From Streptomyces scopuliridis RB72 (GTDB lineage: Bacteria > Actinomycetota > Actinomycetes > Streptomycetales > Streptomycetaceae), in contig NZ_JOEI01000040.1 in the NCBI RefSeq assembly GCF_000718095.1, positions 1-64,000 of the forward strand: 64,000 nucleotides of DNA, read 5' to 3'. A program made the position numbers and the translations under genes. Below, in pieces: positions 18,030 through 25,035 of the stretch. Within the stretch, counting starts at the first letter, position 1. Every line of letters begins with the position of its first letter. The notes beneath the pieces are model-generated. The model did no database searches. It had not been told where the DNA came from and saw only the letters and a list, made by a program, of their open reading frames with translations.

Positions 18030-18790
18030 GAAGCGTCCTTGCTGGGAGGGGTGTTGCCGGAGTACTCCCCGCTGATCGCGTCGGCGGTACGACGCACCAG
18101 CGGGAGCAGGGTGAGGAGTTCCTCCGCGGTGACGACGACGTTCGGCGCGGAGACCGACATGGCGGCGACGACCCGGCCGTCCGCACCGCGGATGGGTGCG
18201 CCGACGCAGTTGATGGACTCCTCGTGGCCGCCGAGATCGGTGGCCCAGCCCTGTTCGCGTACGGTCGCCAGCTCCTTGAGGAAGGCGGCCGCGTTGGGGC
18301 TCGAACGGGGCGTGTACATGGGGTAGTCGAGGCGTTCGGCGAGCGCGCGGCGCTCGGCCTCGGGAAGGTCGGCGAGCAGCAGCTTGGCGACGGCGGCCAC
18401 GGTGATCGCGACCGGCTTGCCGATCCGCGAGTACATCCGGACCGGGTAGCGGCTCTCGACCTTGTCGATATAGAGGACTTCGCCGTCCTCGTACACCGCG
18501 AGATGGACGGTGTGACCGCACTGGCCGTTGAGCGCGACCAGATGGGAGTGGGCGATCTCGCGCATATCGAGATTCTCGACGGCCTCCTGGGCGAGCGCGA
18601 AGAGCCGTGCGCCGAGGCGGTAGCGGTTGTCCTGCTGGCGGTAGACGAGCCCGTGCTCGTGGAGCGTACGGAGCAGCCGGAGCGCGGTGGACTTGTGCAC
18701 GCCGAGCCGGTCGGCGACCCGCCCGAGGTCGGCGGGGCCCTGGGCGAGCAGCGGCAGAATGCTCAGCGCCCGGTCGACGGTCTGGCTCAT
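18026..18790 (-). CDS. IclR-family transcriptional regulator
   Basis: 254 residues with an N-terminal winged helix-turn-helix (about 5-65, GRVADRLGVHKSTALRLLRTL) and a C-terminal IclR effector domain (about 75-245, containing VLYIDKVES and the INCVGAPI strand). It overlaps the kinase gene upstream and ridA downstream by 4 nt each, so all are translationally coupled. Likely operator: the paired palindromes at 20062-20086 between the two divergent arms. The ligand is probably a catabolite of the locus, as in other IclR members such as KdgR-type regulators. Confidence 0.93.
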   Translation of the reverse strand: MSQTVDRALSILPLLAQGPADLGRVADRLGVHKSTALRLLRTLHEHGLVYRQQDNRYRLGARLFALAQEAVENLDMREIAHSHLVALNGQCGHTVHLAVYEDGEVLYIDKVESRYPVRMYSRIGKPVAITVAAVAKLLLADLPEAERRALAERLDYPMYTPRSSPNAAAFLKELATVREQGWATDLGGHEESINCVGAPIRGADGRVVAAMSVSAPNVVVTAEELLTLLPLVRRTADAISGEYSGNTPPSKDAS

Positions 18791-19959
18791 GGGGTACGTA
18801 CCTCCTGCTCCGTGGCCGCCGTCCAGCCGGGGCCGAGACGAAGTGTGCCCCAGGCGGCGTCGTCGAGGTCCGCGAGCCGGTCGGCGTCCGCCCGGGAGGG
18901 TGGCGTACCGAGGTCTCCGGGGACGGTGAGGGTCGCGGCGGCCATCAGATGGCCGTGCCGGAGCCGGGCGGCGGCGGGCAGACCGCGGAGGGTCGCGGAG
19001 AGGAACCCGGCGGCGAAGGCGTCCCCGGCGCCGACGGGCGCGACGACATCGACGCGCAGCGCGGGCACGGAGGTGACGGTGTCGGCGCCCCGGCCCGAAC
19101 CGCCCGTACCGATATCCACGCCCAGGCCCGTCCCGCGCGTACCGGTGTCAGCTCCCCCGTCCACGCTCAGGCCCGTTCCGCCCGTACCGGTGTCCGCGCC
19201 CCGGCCCGTCCCGCCCACCTCGCGTTCATACACCGTCGCCCCCGCGCTGCCCCGCTTCACCACGAGCGTCGCCGGCTCCGGGAGCGCGGCCCGGATCGCG
19301 TCCCCGCCGTGCAGGTCCCATGCGTCGGCGGCCTCGTCCTCACCGACGAAGACCAGATCGGCGCCCCGCGCGAGGTCCAGCAGGACGCGGGCGCCCGAGC
19401 CGTCGCGCCAGAGTCCCGGCCGGTGGTTGACGTCGAAGGAGACCAGCGGACGTCCTGGCGCGCGGGCGGTCAGCTCGCGCATCAGGGCGAGGCAGTCGTC
19501 CGAGAGAGCGGCCGTGATGCCCGACACATGCAGCACGCGCCCGGCCCACAGGTCGTCGTACGACAGGGTCCCCGGCGCCATCGCGGAGGCGGCGGAACCC
19601 GCCCGGTAGTAGGCGACCTCGTGCGCGTCGGTGGCGCGGTCCGTCGCCGTACGGAAGTAGATGCCGGTGGGCCGGTCCGGGTCGCGGCGCACGCCCGAGG
19701 TGTCGACGCCGTACGCGGCGATCGCGTCGACGAGATGGTCGCCGAAGCCGTCGGCCCCGACCCGGCTGACCCACTTCACGGTGTGCCCGGCGCCGGCCAG
19801 CGCGCAGGCGACATTGGATTCGGCGCCGCCGATCGTACGGGCGAAGGAGGGGACGTCGGCGAGGCGGCCCGGGAGCGAGGGCAGGAAGGTGACCATGGAT
19901 TCACCGAGGCAGACGACCTCCACGCCGGGGTGGAGATCCGTGTCTACGGTTCCGGTCAC
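18787..19959 (-). CDS. PfkB-family sugar kinase, KDG-kinase-like, with repeat insertion
   Basis: 390-residue ribokinase-fold kinase from a GTG at 19959 (GAGGAG 7 nt upstream). The N-terminal motif GGAESNVACALA and the C-terminal catalytic signature APVGAGDAFAAGF with the base Asp are intact. The closest functional match by motif is 2-keto-3-deoxygluconate kinase, which would phosphorylate KDG for aldol cleavage. A low-complexity Gly/Thr/Asp insertion of about 45 residues (DNA about 19080-19215), made of imperfect repeats, interrupts the domain just before the catalytic motif. First gene of the IclR-controlled minus arm. Confidence 0.87.
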   Translation of the reverse strand: MTGTVDTDLHPGVEVVCLGESMVTFLPSLPGRLADVPSFARTIGGAESNVACALAGAGHTVKWVSRVGADGFGDHLVDAIAAYGVDTSGVRRDPDRPTGIYFRTATDRATDAHEVAYYRAGSAASAMAPGTLSYDDLWAGRVLHVSGITAALSDDCLALMRELTARAPGRPLVSFDVNHRPGLWRDGSGARVLLDLARGADLVFVGEDEAADAWDLHGGDAIRAALPEPATLVVKRGSAGATVYEREVGGTGRGADTGTGGTGLSVDGGADTGTRGTGLGVDIGTGGSGRGADTVTSVPALRVDVVAPVGAGDAFAAGFLSATLRGLPAAARLRHGHLMAAATLTVPGDLGTPPSRADADRLADLDDAAWGTLRLGPGWTAATEQEVRTP

Positions 19960-20061
19960 TCTGGGGCTCCTCGCCGCTCGGCCGACCCTGGGTCGGTCAC
20001 CGTGACGGGTCACCATTGACCCGCTGTCGGCTCGGATGTTAGACAGCCCTCAGCGATATGC

Positions 20062-20086
20062 GCAATGGCCATTGCATGTAGTGCAA
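20062..20086. promoter_or_regulatory. Overlapping palindromes, candidate IclR operator
   Basis: In the 151-nt divergent gap, GCAATGGCCATTGC (20062-20075) is a perfect 14-nt palindrome, and overlapping it TTGCATGTAGTGCAA (20072-20086) is a 5+5 inverted repeat with a 5-nt centre. The two share the TTGC half-site. The position between kdgK-like and aminotransfer-type arms makes them the natural target for the locus-encoded IclR regulator. Confidence 0.65.
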
Positions 20087-20110
20087 CGAGATCGATAGTG
20101 GGGAGGCTCC

Positions 20111-21436
20111 ATGGCCGCCGGCCGACGAACCGACGAGCTGAACGGGCTGAACGACCTGAACGAGCTCAAGGGGCTCGACGCGCTCAGCGACGAACGCGTC
20201 GACCACCGCTTCAAGGCCCTCCCGCCGGACGCGGACGGCCTGACCGTCGGCGCGCTCGCCGCCGAGCGCCGCTCCCTGTTCACCGGCGGCTTCACCACCC
20301 CGGTCCTCGCCCTCTCCGCCGAGTCGGTCGAGCACAACCTCGCGCTCCTGGAGACCTACTCCGAGCGCCACGGCCTCGCCTTCGCCCCGCACGGCAAGAC
20401 CTCCATGTCCCCGCGGCTCTTCGCGCGCCAGCTGGAGCACGGCGCCTGGGGCATCACCGCCGCCGTACCCCACCAGGCCCGCGTCTACCGCGCGTTCGGC
20501 GTCCAGCGGATCTTCCTCGCCAATGAAGTGGTCGACGCGGCGGCGCTGCGCTGGCTCGCCGCCGAGCTGGACCGCGATCCCGGCTTCCGCCTCGTCTGTT
20601 ACGTCGACTCCGTGCGCGGCGTCGAGCTGATGGACGAGGCGCTACGGGCCGCCGGCGCGGGCCGCCCGGTGGAGGTCGTGGTCGAGCTGGGCGCGGGTGA
20701 GGGGGCGCGTACCGGCGCGCGTACGGAGGCGGAGTGCGCGGCGGTCGCGGACGCGGTGGCGGCCGTACCGACCCTGCGGCTGACCGGGGTCGCCGGTTAC
20801 GAGGGCGAGGTGCCGGAAGCGGACGGCGAGAAGGTCCGCGCCTGGCTGCGCCGACTGGTCGCGCTGGCGGCGGAGTTCGACGCGGCGGGGCGGTTCGACG
20901 GCACGGACGAGATCGTGGTCAGCGCGGGCGGCAGCGCCTGGTTCGACGCGGTCGCCGACGTCTTCGCGGACGTCCCCGCACTCTCCCGGCCCGTACTGAA
21001 GCTGCTGCGCTCCGGCGCGTACGTCTCGCACGACGACGTCCATTACCGCCATATCACCCCCTTCAACCGCGTCCCCGAAGAGGGCTCCCTCCAGCCCGCC
21101 TTCCGGCTCTGGGCGCAGGTCGTCTCCCGCCCCTCACCCGAGCAGGCGTTCGTCAACGCCGGCAAGCGGGACGCGGCGTACGACCTCGATCTGCCGGTGG
21201 CCCAGGTGGTACGGGACGGCCGCACCGGCGAGATCCGCCCGGCGACGGGGATCACCGTGACGCGCCTGTCCGACCAGCACGGCTGGCTGACCACGACGCC
21301 CGAAGCCGCTCTGGAGGTCGGCGACTGGGTCGGGATGGGGCTGTCCCACCCCTGTACGTCGTTCGACAAGTGGCAGCTGATCCCGCTGGTGGAGGCGGAC
21401 GGCACGGTCACCGACCTCATCCGTACGTTCTTCTGA
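20111..21436 (+). CDS. D-serine dehydratase-like/amino acid deaminase (fold III PLP)
   Basis: 441-residue cytoplasmic PLP enzyme of the alanine-racemase-fold D-threonine aldolase/D-serine dehydratase group. Visible are the PLP lysine motif PHGKTSMSP (about residue 98), a glycine-rich phosphate region VSAGGSAW and the C-terminal metal ligands in SHPCTSFDKW (His and Cys), as in zinc-dependent D-serine dehydratase. The start follows GGGGAGG. It should deaminate or cleave a D-hydroxy-amino acid. The downstream D-aminoacylase could supply free D-amino acids, and RidA across the promoter could handle imine products. First gene of the plus arm. Confidence 0.83.
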   Translation: MAAGRRTDELNGLNDLNELKGLDALSDERVDHRFKALPPDADGLTVGALAAERRSLFTGGFTTPVLALSAESVEHNLALLETYSERHGLAFAPHGKTSMSPRLFARQLEHGAWGITAAVPHQARVYRAFGVQRIFLANEVVDAAALRWLAAELDRDPGFRLVCYVDSVRGVELMDEALRAAGAGRPVEVVVELGAGEGARTGARTEAECAAVADAVAAVPTLRLTGVAGYEGEVPEADGEKVRAWLRRLVALAAEFDAAGRFDGTDEIVVSAGGSAWFDAVADVFADVPALSRPVLKLLRSGAYVSHDDVHYRHITPFNRVPEEGSLQPAFRLWAQVVSRPSPEQAFVNAGKRDAAYDLDLPVAQVVRDGRTGEIRPATGITVTRLSDQHGWLTTTPEAALEVGDWVGMGLSHPCTSFDKWQLIPLVEADGTVTDLIRTFF

Positions 21437-21456
21437 CCTCTGGGGGGCCTTCGCTC

Positions 21457-23052
21457 ATGGATCTCGTCATTCGCGACGCACGGGTCATCGACGGCACGGG
21501 CGGCCCGTCGTACCGCGCCGATGTCGGCATCGAGGACGGCCGTATCGCGGCGATACGGCGCGAGGGCGAGCCGCGCCCGTCCGGCGCCCGCGTCCTCGAC
21601 GCGGCGGGGCTCGCCCTCTCCCCCGGCTTCATCGACATGCACGCGCACAGCGATCTCGCCCTGCTGCGCGACCCCGAGCACACCGCGAAGGCCGCGCAGG
21701 GCGTCACCCTCGAAGTGATCGGCCAGGACGGGCTGTCGTACGCGCCCGTGGACGACGCGACCCTCGCGCAGGTCCGGCAGGCGATCACCGGCTGGAACGG
21801 CGACGGTTCGGACATCGACTTCGACTGGCGCACGGTCGGCGAATATCTCGACCGGCTGGATCGCGGCATCGCGGTCAACGCCGCGTATCTGATCCCACAG
21901 GGGACCGTCCGTATGTACGCGGCCGGCTGGGACGACCGGCCCGCGACGGACGCCGAACTCGCCCGGATGAAGCGGCTGGTGGCCGAGTCGATGGAGCAGG
22001 GCGCGGTCGGGATGTCCTCGGGGCTGACCTATACACCCGGGATGTATGCGGCCGATTCCGAACTCACCGAGCTGTGCCGGGTGGTGGCGGGCTACGACGG
22101 CTACTACTGCCCGCATCACCGCTCGTACGGCGCCGGGGCGCTCCAGGCGTACGAGGAGATGGTGACGCTGACCCGGGACGCGGGCTGCGCCCTCCATCTC
22201 GCCCACGCCACCATGAACTTCGGCGTGAACAAGGGCAGGGCGCCGGAGCTGCTCACGCTGCTCGACGAGGCCCTGGACGCGGGCGCGGACATCTCGCTCG
22301 ACACCTATCCGTACACCCCGGGGTGCACGACGCTCGTCGCGATGCTGCCCAGCTGGGCGAGCGAGGGCGGTCCTGACGCGATCCTGGAGCGGCTGCGCGA
22401 CGAGGCGACCGCCGAGCGGATCCGCCACCACATGGAGGTCATCGGCGCGGACGGCTGTCATGGCGTGCCCATCGAATGGGACACCATCGAGATCTCCGGG
22501 GTCGCGGCCCCCGGTCTCGCGGACCATGTCGGCAGGACGGTCGCGGACTCGGCGGCGCGGGCGGGCGAGGCGCCGTGGACGACGGCGCGCCGGCTGCTGA
22601 TCGAGGACCGGCTCGGCTCGACGATCCTCCAGCATGTGGGCCACGAGGAGAACGTCCGGCAGATCATGCGCCACCGTGTCCACACGGGCGGCAGCGACGG
22701 CATCCTCCAGGGCGCGAAGCCGCATCCGCGCGCCTATGGCACGTTCCCGCAGTATCTGGGCCGGTACGCGCGGGAGCTGGGCGTCCTGACCCTGGAGGAG
22801 TGCGTGGCCCACCTCACCGCCCGCCCGGCCGCCCGCCTCCGCCTCCCCGACCGGGGCCTGATCCGCGAGGGCTACCGCGCGGACCTGGTCCTCTTCGACC
22901 CGGACACGGTCGCGGCGGGCTCCACCTTCGAGGCACCGCGCACGCTGCCGGTGGGCATCCCGCATGTGCTGATCGACGGCCGCTTCGTGATCGAGGACGG
23001 CCGCCGCACGAACGTCCTGGCGGGGAGATCGGTCCGCCGGACGGGGCGATGA
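21457..23052 (+). CDS. N-acyl-D-amino-acid deacylase (D-aminoacylase)
   Basis: 531-residue amidohydrolase-superfamily enzyme that removes N-acyl groups from D-amino acids. The N-terminal beta-sandwich is followed by the metal motif DMHAHSDLALL (HxH, about residue 65), then CPHHRSYGAGAL, LAHATMNFG, DTYPYTPG and the C-terminal VHTGGSDGI with the catalytic Asp, typical of the D-aminoacylase branch. It begins 20 nt after the PLP enzyme, with GGGGGG upstream of the ATG, so the two are an operon. Substrate acyl group and side chain are not predictable. Confidence 0.9.
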   Translation: MDLVIRDARVIDGTGGPSYRADVGIEDGRIAAIRREGEPRPSGARVLDAAGLALSPGFIDMHAHSDLALLRDPEHTAKAAQGVTLEVIGQDGLSYAPVDDATLAQVRQAITGWNGDGSDIDFDWRTVGEYLDRLDRGIAVNAAYLIPQGTVRMYAAGWDDRPATDAELARMKRLVAESMEQGAVGMSSGLTYTPGMYAADSELTELCRVVAGYDGYYCPHHRSYGAGALQAYEEMVTLTRDAGCALHLAHATMNFGVNKGRAPELLTLLDEALDAGADISLDTYPYTPGCTTLVAMLPSWASEGGPDAILERLRDEATAERIRHHMEVIGADGCHGVPIEWDTIEISGVAAPGLADHVGRTVADSAARAGEAPWTTARRLLIEDRLGSTILQHVGHEENVRQIMRHRVHTGGSDGILQGAKPHPRAYGTFPQYLGRYARELGVLTLEECVAHLTARPAARLRLPDRGLIREGYRADLVLFDPDTVAAGSTFEAPRTLPVGIPHVLIDGRFVIEDGRRTNVLAGRSVRRTGR

Positions 23053-23093
23053 TCGTCCACTCGATGCGCTGATCGCCCTGACCTCGCCGCGAC

Positions 23094-23471
23094 TCAGACG
23101 GCCACGAGCGCCACCCGCGCCCCACAGAGCTTGGCCATGTCATCCACATCCGAGGTGAGCATCACCACCGGACCGGGCTGATACATAGCGGTGACGGCGA
23201 CAATCGCGTCAATGGCGTACTTGTGCCCATGCAGCCCGGTCTCCTGGAGCAACTGAGCCGCTTCCTTGGACCACCCCACGCTCAGCGGCTCCAGACGCAC
23301 TTGAGAGAGGACGTAGTTCCAGCGAGCGGGCTTGATACGCCCATGCTGAGCCTCGATGAGAGTCGCACCGCTGACCACACGCTCCGCGCCGCGATCAACC
23401 GCCGACCGCACCAGATTCATCACAGCCCGGTCCTGCTCCAGATAAAGCGAGAGCCCTTGGCTGTCGAGCAC
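23094..23471 (-). CDS. vapC: PIN-domain toxin, VapC-like
   Basis: Probable ribonuclease toxin of a type II toxin-antitoxin pair. The GTG at 23471 is preferred because GGGGGGAG lies 4 nt upstream and it puts the first catalytic Asp at the usual place (VLDSQG). The 125-residue PIN domain keeps the acidic residues expected in order: Asp in LDSQG, Glu in LIEAQHG, Asp in YAIDAIV and Asp in LTSDVDD. It follows the antitoxin gene by 17 nt. Targets of such chromosomal VapC proteins are usually tRNA or rRNA, but nothing here tells which. Confidence 0.85.
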   Translation of the reverse strand: MLDSQGLSLYLEQDRAVMNLVRSAVDRGAERVVSGATLIEAQHGRIKPARWNYVLSQVRLEPLSVGWSKEAAQLLQETGLHGHKYAIDAIVAVTAMYQPGPVVMLTSDVDDMAKLCGARVALVAV

Positions 23472-23488
23472 CAGACTCCCCCCACCGG

Positions 23489-23779
23489 TCAGACGGCCTC
23501 GCGCCACTGCCCCTCCCGCTCCTCGGCCCGCGCCCAGACGTCTGCGGCTTCCTGCTTCTCCGCGGGGGTAAAGGCGCCGTGCTCCCGCTCGTACTCCTCC
23601 AAGTACGCCAGTGTCGCCTGATTACGCAGATGTTCCTCAACAGCCGCGGCCACTATGGCGGACACACCACGACCACCCGCACTGTCTCGCAGTGCCCGCA
23701 CAGTGCCCTCAGGGAGCGACACGCTGATGGCCTTCGCCGGCCCTTCACCGATTCCTGGTTCCGTCTGCTCGTCCACCAT
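23489..23779 (-). CDS. vapB: VapB-like antitoxin
   Basis: 96-residue acidic protein immediately upstream of the PIN toxin. The N-terminal half (KAISVSLPEGTVRALRDSAG) resembles a ribbon-helix-helix DNA-binding module. The C-terminal half is a charged helix (LEEYEREHGAFTPAEKQ) expected to wrap the toxin. The ATG at 23779 gives the best domain start; no clear ribosome-binding site is visible there, so an upstream start at 23824 is possible. It should repress its own promoter with VapC as co-repressor, as known for the family. Confidence 0.82.
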   Translation of the reverse strand: MVDEQTEPGIGEGPAKAISVSLPEGTVRALRDSAGGRGVSAIVAAAVEEHLRNQATLAYLEEYEREHGAFTPAEKQEAADVWARAEEREGQWREAV

Positions 23780-23924
23780 GAGCACGAGTTTAACAAACGA
23801 TTTCACAAATGACCCGGCCCTCATGGCCGTACGCTCGACCGTGACCTCCGGCCACCGAAGGACATGGAACCGGGCCCAGCCGACGCGGCGACCTGGGCCG
23901 CTTCCTGCCGCGTCGGGCTTGCCG

Positions 23925-24272
23925 TCAGACCGAGGCCAGGCGCAGTACCAGCGCGGCGACGGCGAGCAGGAGGATGACGACGACCGGCGCGATCGCGTAG
24001 TCCTTGGCCCGCAGATGCGTGACGGCGGCGCCGATGAAGTAGAGGATCACGCCGATCGCGGCGGCGACGCCGAGCAGCGGCACCCAGAGCCCGACGATCA
24101 GCCCGACGGCGCCCGCCGACTTGAGCGTGGCGAGGCGCGACAGCCAGCTCTCGGGCACGCCGAGCCCGGTCATCGAGCCGACGATCTTCTCCTGACGGGT
24201 GAAGGTACCGACGGCGGAGCCGGTCAGGACGGCGGCGAGCAGGATGCCGACGACGGCATAGGCGATGAACAC
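23925..24272 (-). CDS. DoxX-like membrane protein
   Basis: 115-residue integral membrane protein with four hydrophobic segments and the DoxX-family phrases FTRQEKIVGSMTGLGVP and LATLKSAGAVGLIVGLW. A GTG at 24272 has GAGAGG 6 nt upstream. DoxX proteins are associated with redox or thiol stress and quinone handling, but their biochemical role is poorly defined. A perfect 15-nt palindrome 80 nt upstream suggests control by an HxlR/MarR-type repressor encoded elsewhere. Confidence 0.85.
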   Translation of the reverse strand: MFIAYAVVGILLAAVLTGSAVGTFTRQEKIVGSMTGLGVPESWLSRLATLKSAGAVGLIVGLWVPLLGVAAAIGVILYFIGAAVTHLRAKDYAIAPVVVILLLAVAALVLRLASV

Positions 24273-24352
24273 GATGACCTCTCGGAAGACGTAGACGGGA
24301 CCGTCTGGGCAGGTCCGCCATCGGCCGGGACTCGGCCGATTTCCTTCAGTAC

Positions 24353-24367
24353 CTTACTTTAAGTAAG
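24353..24367. promoter_or_regulatory. Palindromic operator upstream of doxX
   Basis: CTTACTTTAAGTAAG is a perfect palindrome around a central T, AT-rich in otherwise GC-rich DNA. TACTT/AAGTA half-sites are typical of HxlR-family redox regulators. It lies about 80 nt upstream of the doxX start and 42 nt past the end of the TetR gene. Confidence 0.6.
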
Positions 24368-24408
24368 CTACGAAGGCCAGACCTGCGCGCACACCCACCC
24401 GCGTTCCG

Positions 24409-25035
24409 CTATCCCTCCAGTTCCACCTCGACCAGCCGGTAGAGATGCCGACGCGCGTCCGTCGTCGTCAGGGGTGGGGACTGGCGGAGGCGTTGGAGGG
24501 CCAGGCCGTCGGCCAGCGCGGCGAAGCGTACGGCGAAGTCGGCCGGGTCGTCGCAGTGGAAGTCGCCCTCGGCACGGCCGCGTTCGACCAGGACGCGGAT
24601 CTCTCCGTGCCAGCTCTCGTAGCGGGCGGCCTGGCCGCGGGCGAACGCCTGGTCGCGGTCGCCCGCGTTCCAGTAGTCGAACCACATCCGCCAGTGCCGG
24701 TCGGTGTCGTCCGTGAAGAGCGCGTCGATGAGCAGCCGCAGCCCCTCCGCCGCGCGGGTCGCCCGGTCGGCGGCCTCGCTGAGCGCGCCGTAGTAGCGCT
24801 CGATGTGCAGCACCATCGCCTCGGAGAGGACTTCCTGCACGCTCTCGAAGTGGTACGTGACCGTGCCGACCGACACCCCCGCCGCCGCCGCGACATCGCG
24901 TACCCCGACCGCCGCCGAGCCGCGCTCCGCGATCAGCGGCACCGCGGCCTCCGCGATGAGCCGGCGGCGGACCTCGGTGGGCTGGCGGGTGCGCCGGGAG
25001 GCGTCGACCGCGCGCCGCGGTGTCCGCGCCGTCAT
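24409..25035 (-). CDS. TetR-family transcriptional regulator
   Basis: 208-residue repressor with an N-terminal helix-turn-helix (about 20-65: VRDVAAAAGVSVGTVTYHF) and an all-helical ligand domain ending in SPPLTTTDARRHLYRLVEVEL. Its start overlaps the stop of the CocE-type hydrolase by 4 nt, so it is cotranscribed with and probably regulates that gene. The C-terminal domain resembles the BetI-like TetR subgroup. Ligand unknown. Confidence 0.9.
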   Translation of the reverse strand: MTARTPRRAVDASRRTRQPTEVRRRLIAEAAVPLIAERGSAAVGVRDVAAAAGVSVGTVTYHFESVQEVLSEAMVLHIERYYGALSEAADRATRAAEGLRLLIDALFTDDTDRHWRMWFDYWNAGDRDQAFARGQAARYESWHGEIRVLVERGRAEGDFHCDDPADFAVRFAALADGLALQRLRQSPPLTTTDARRHLYRLVEVELEG

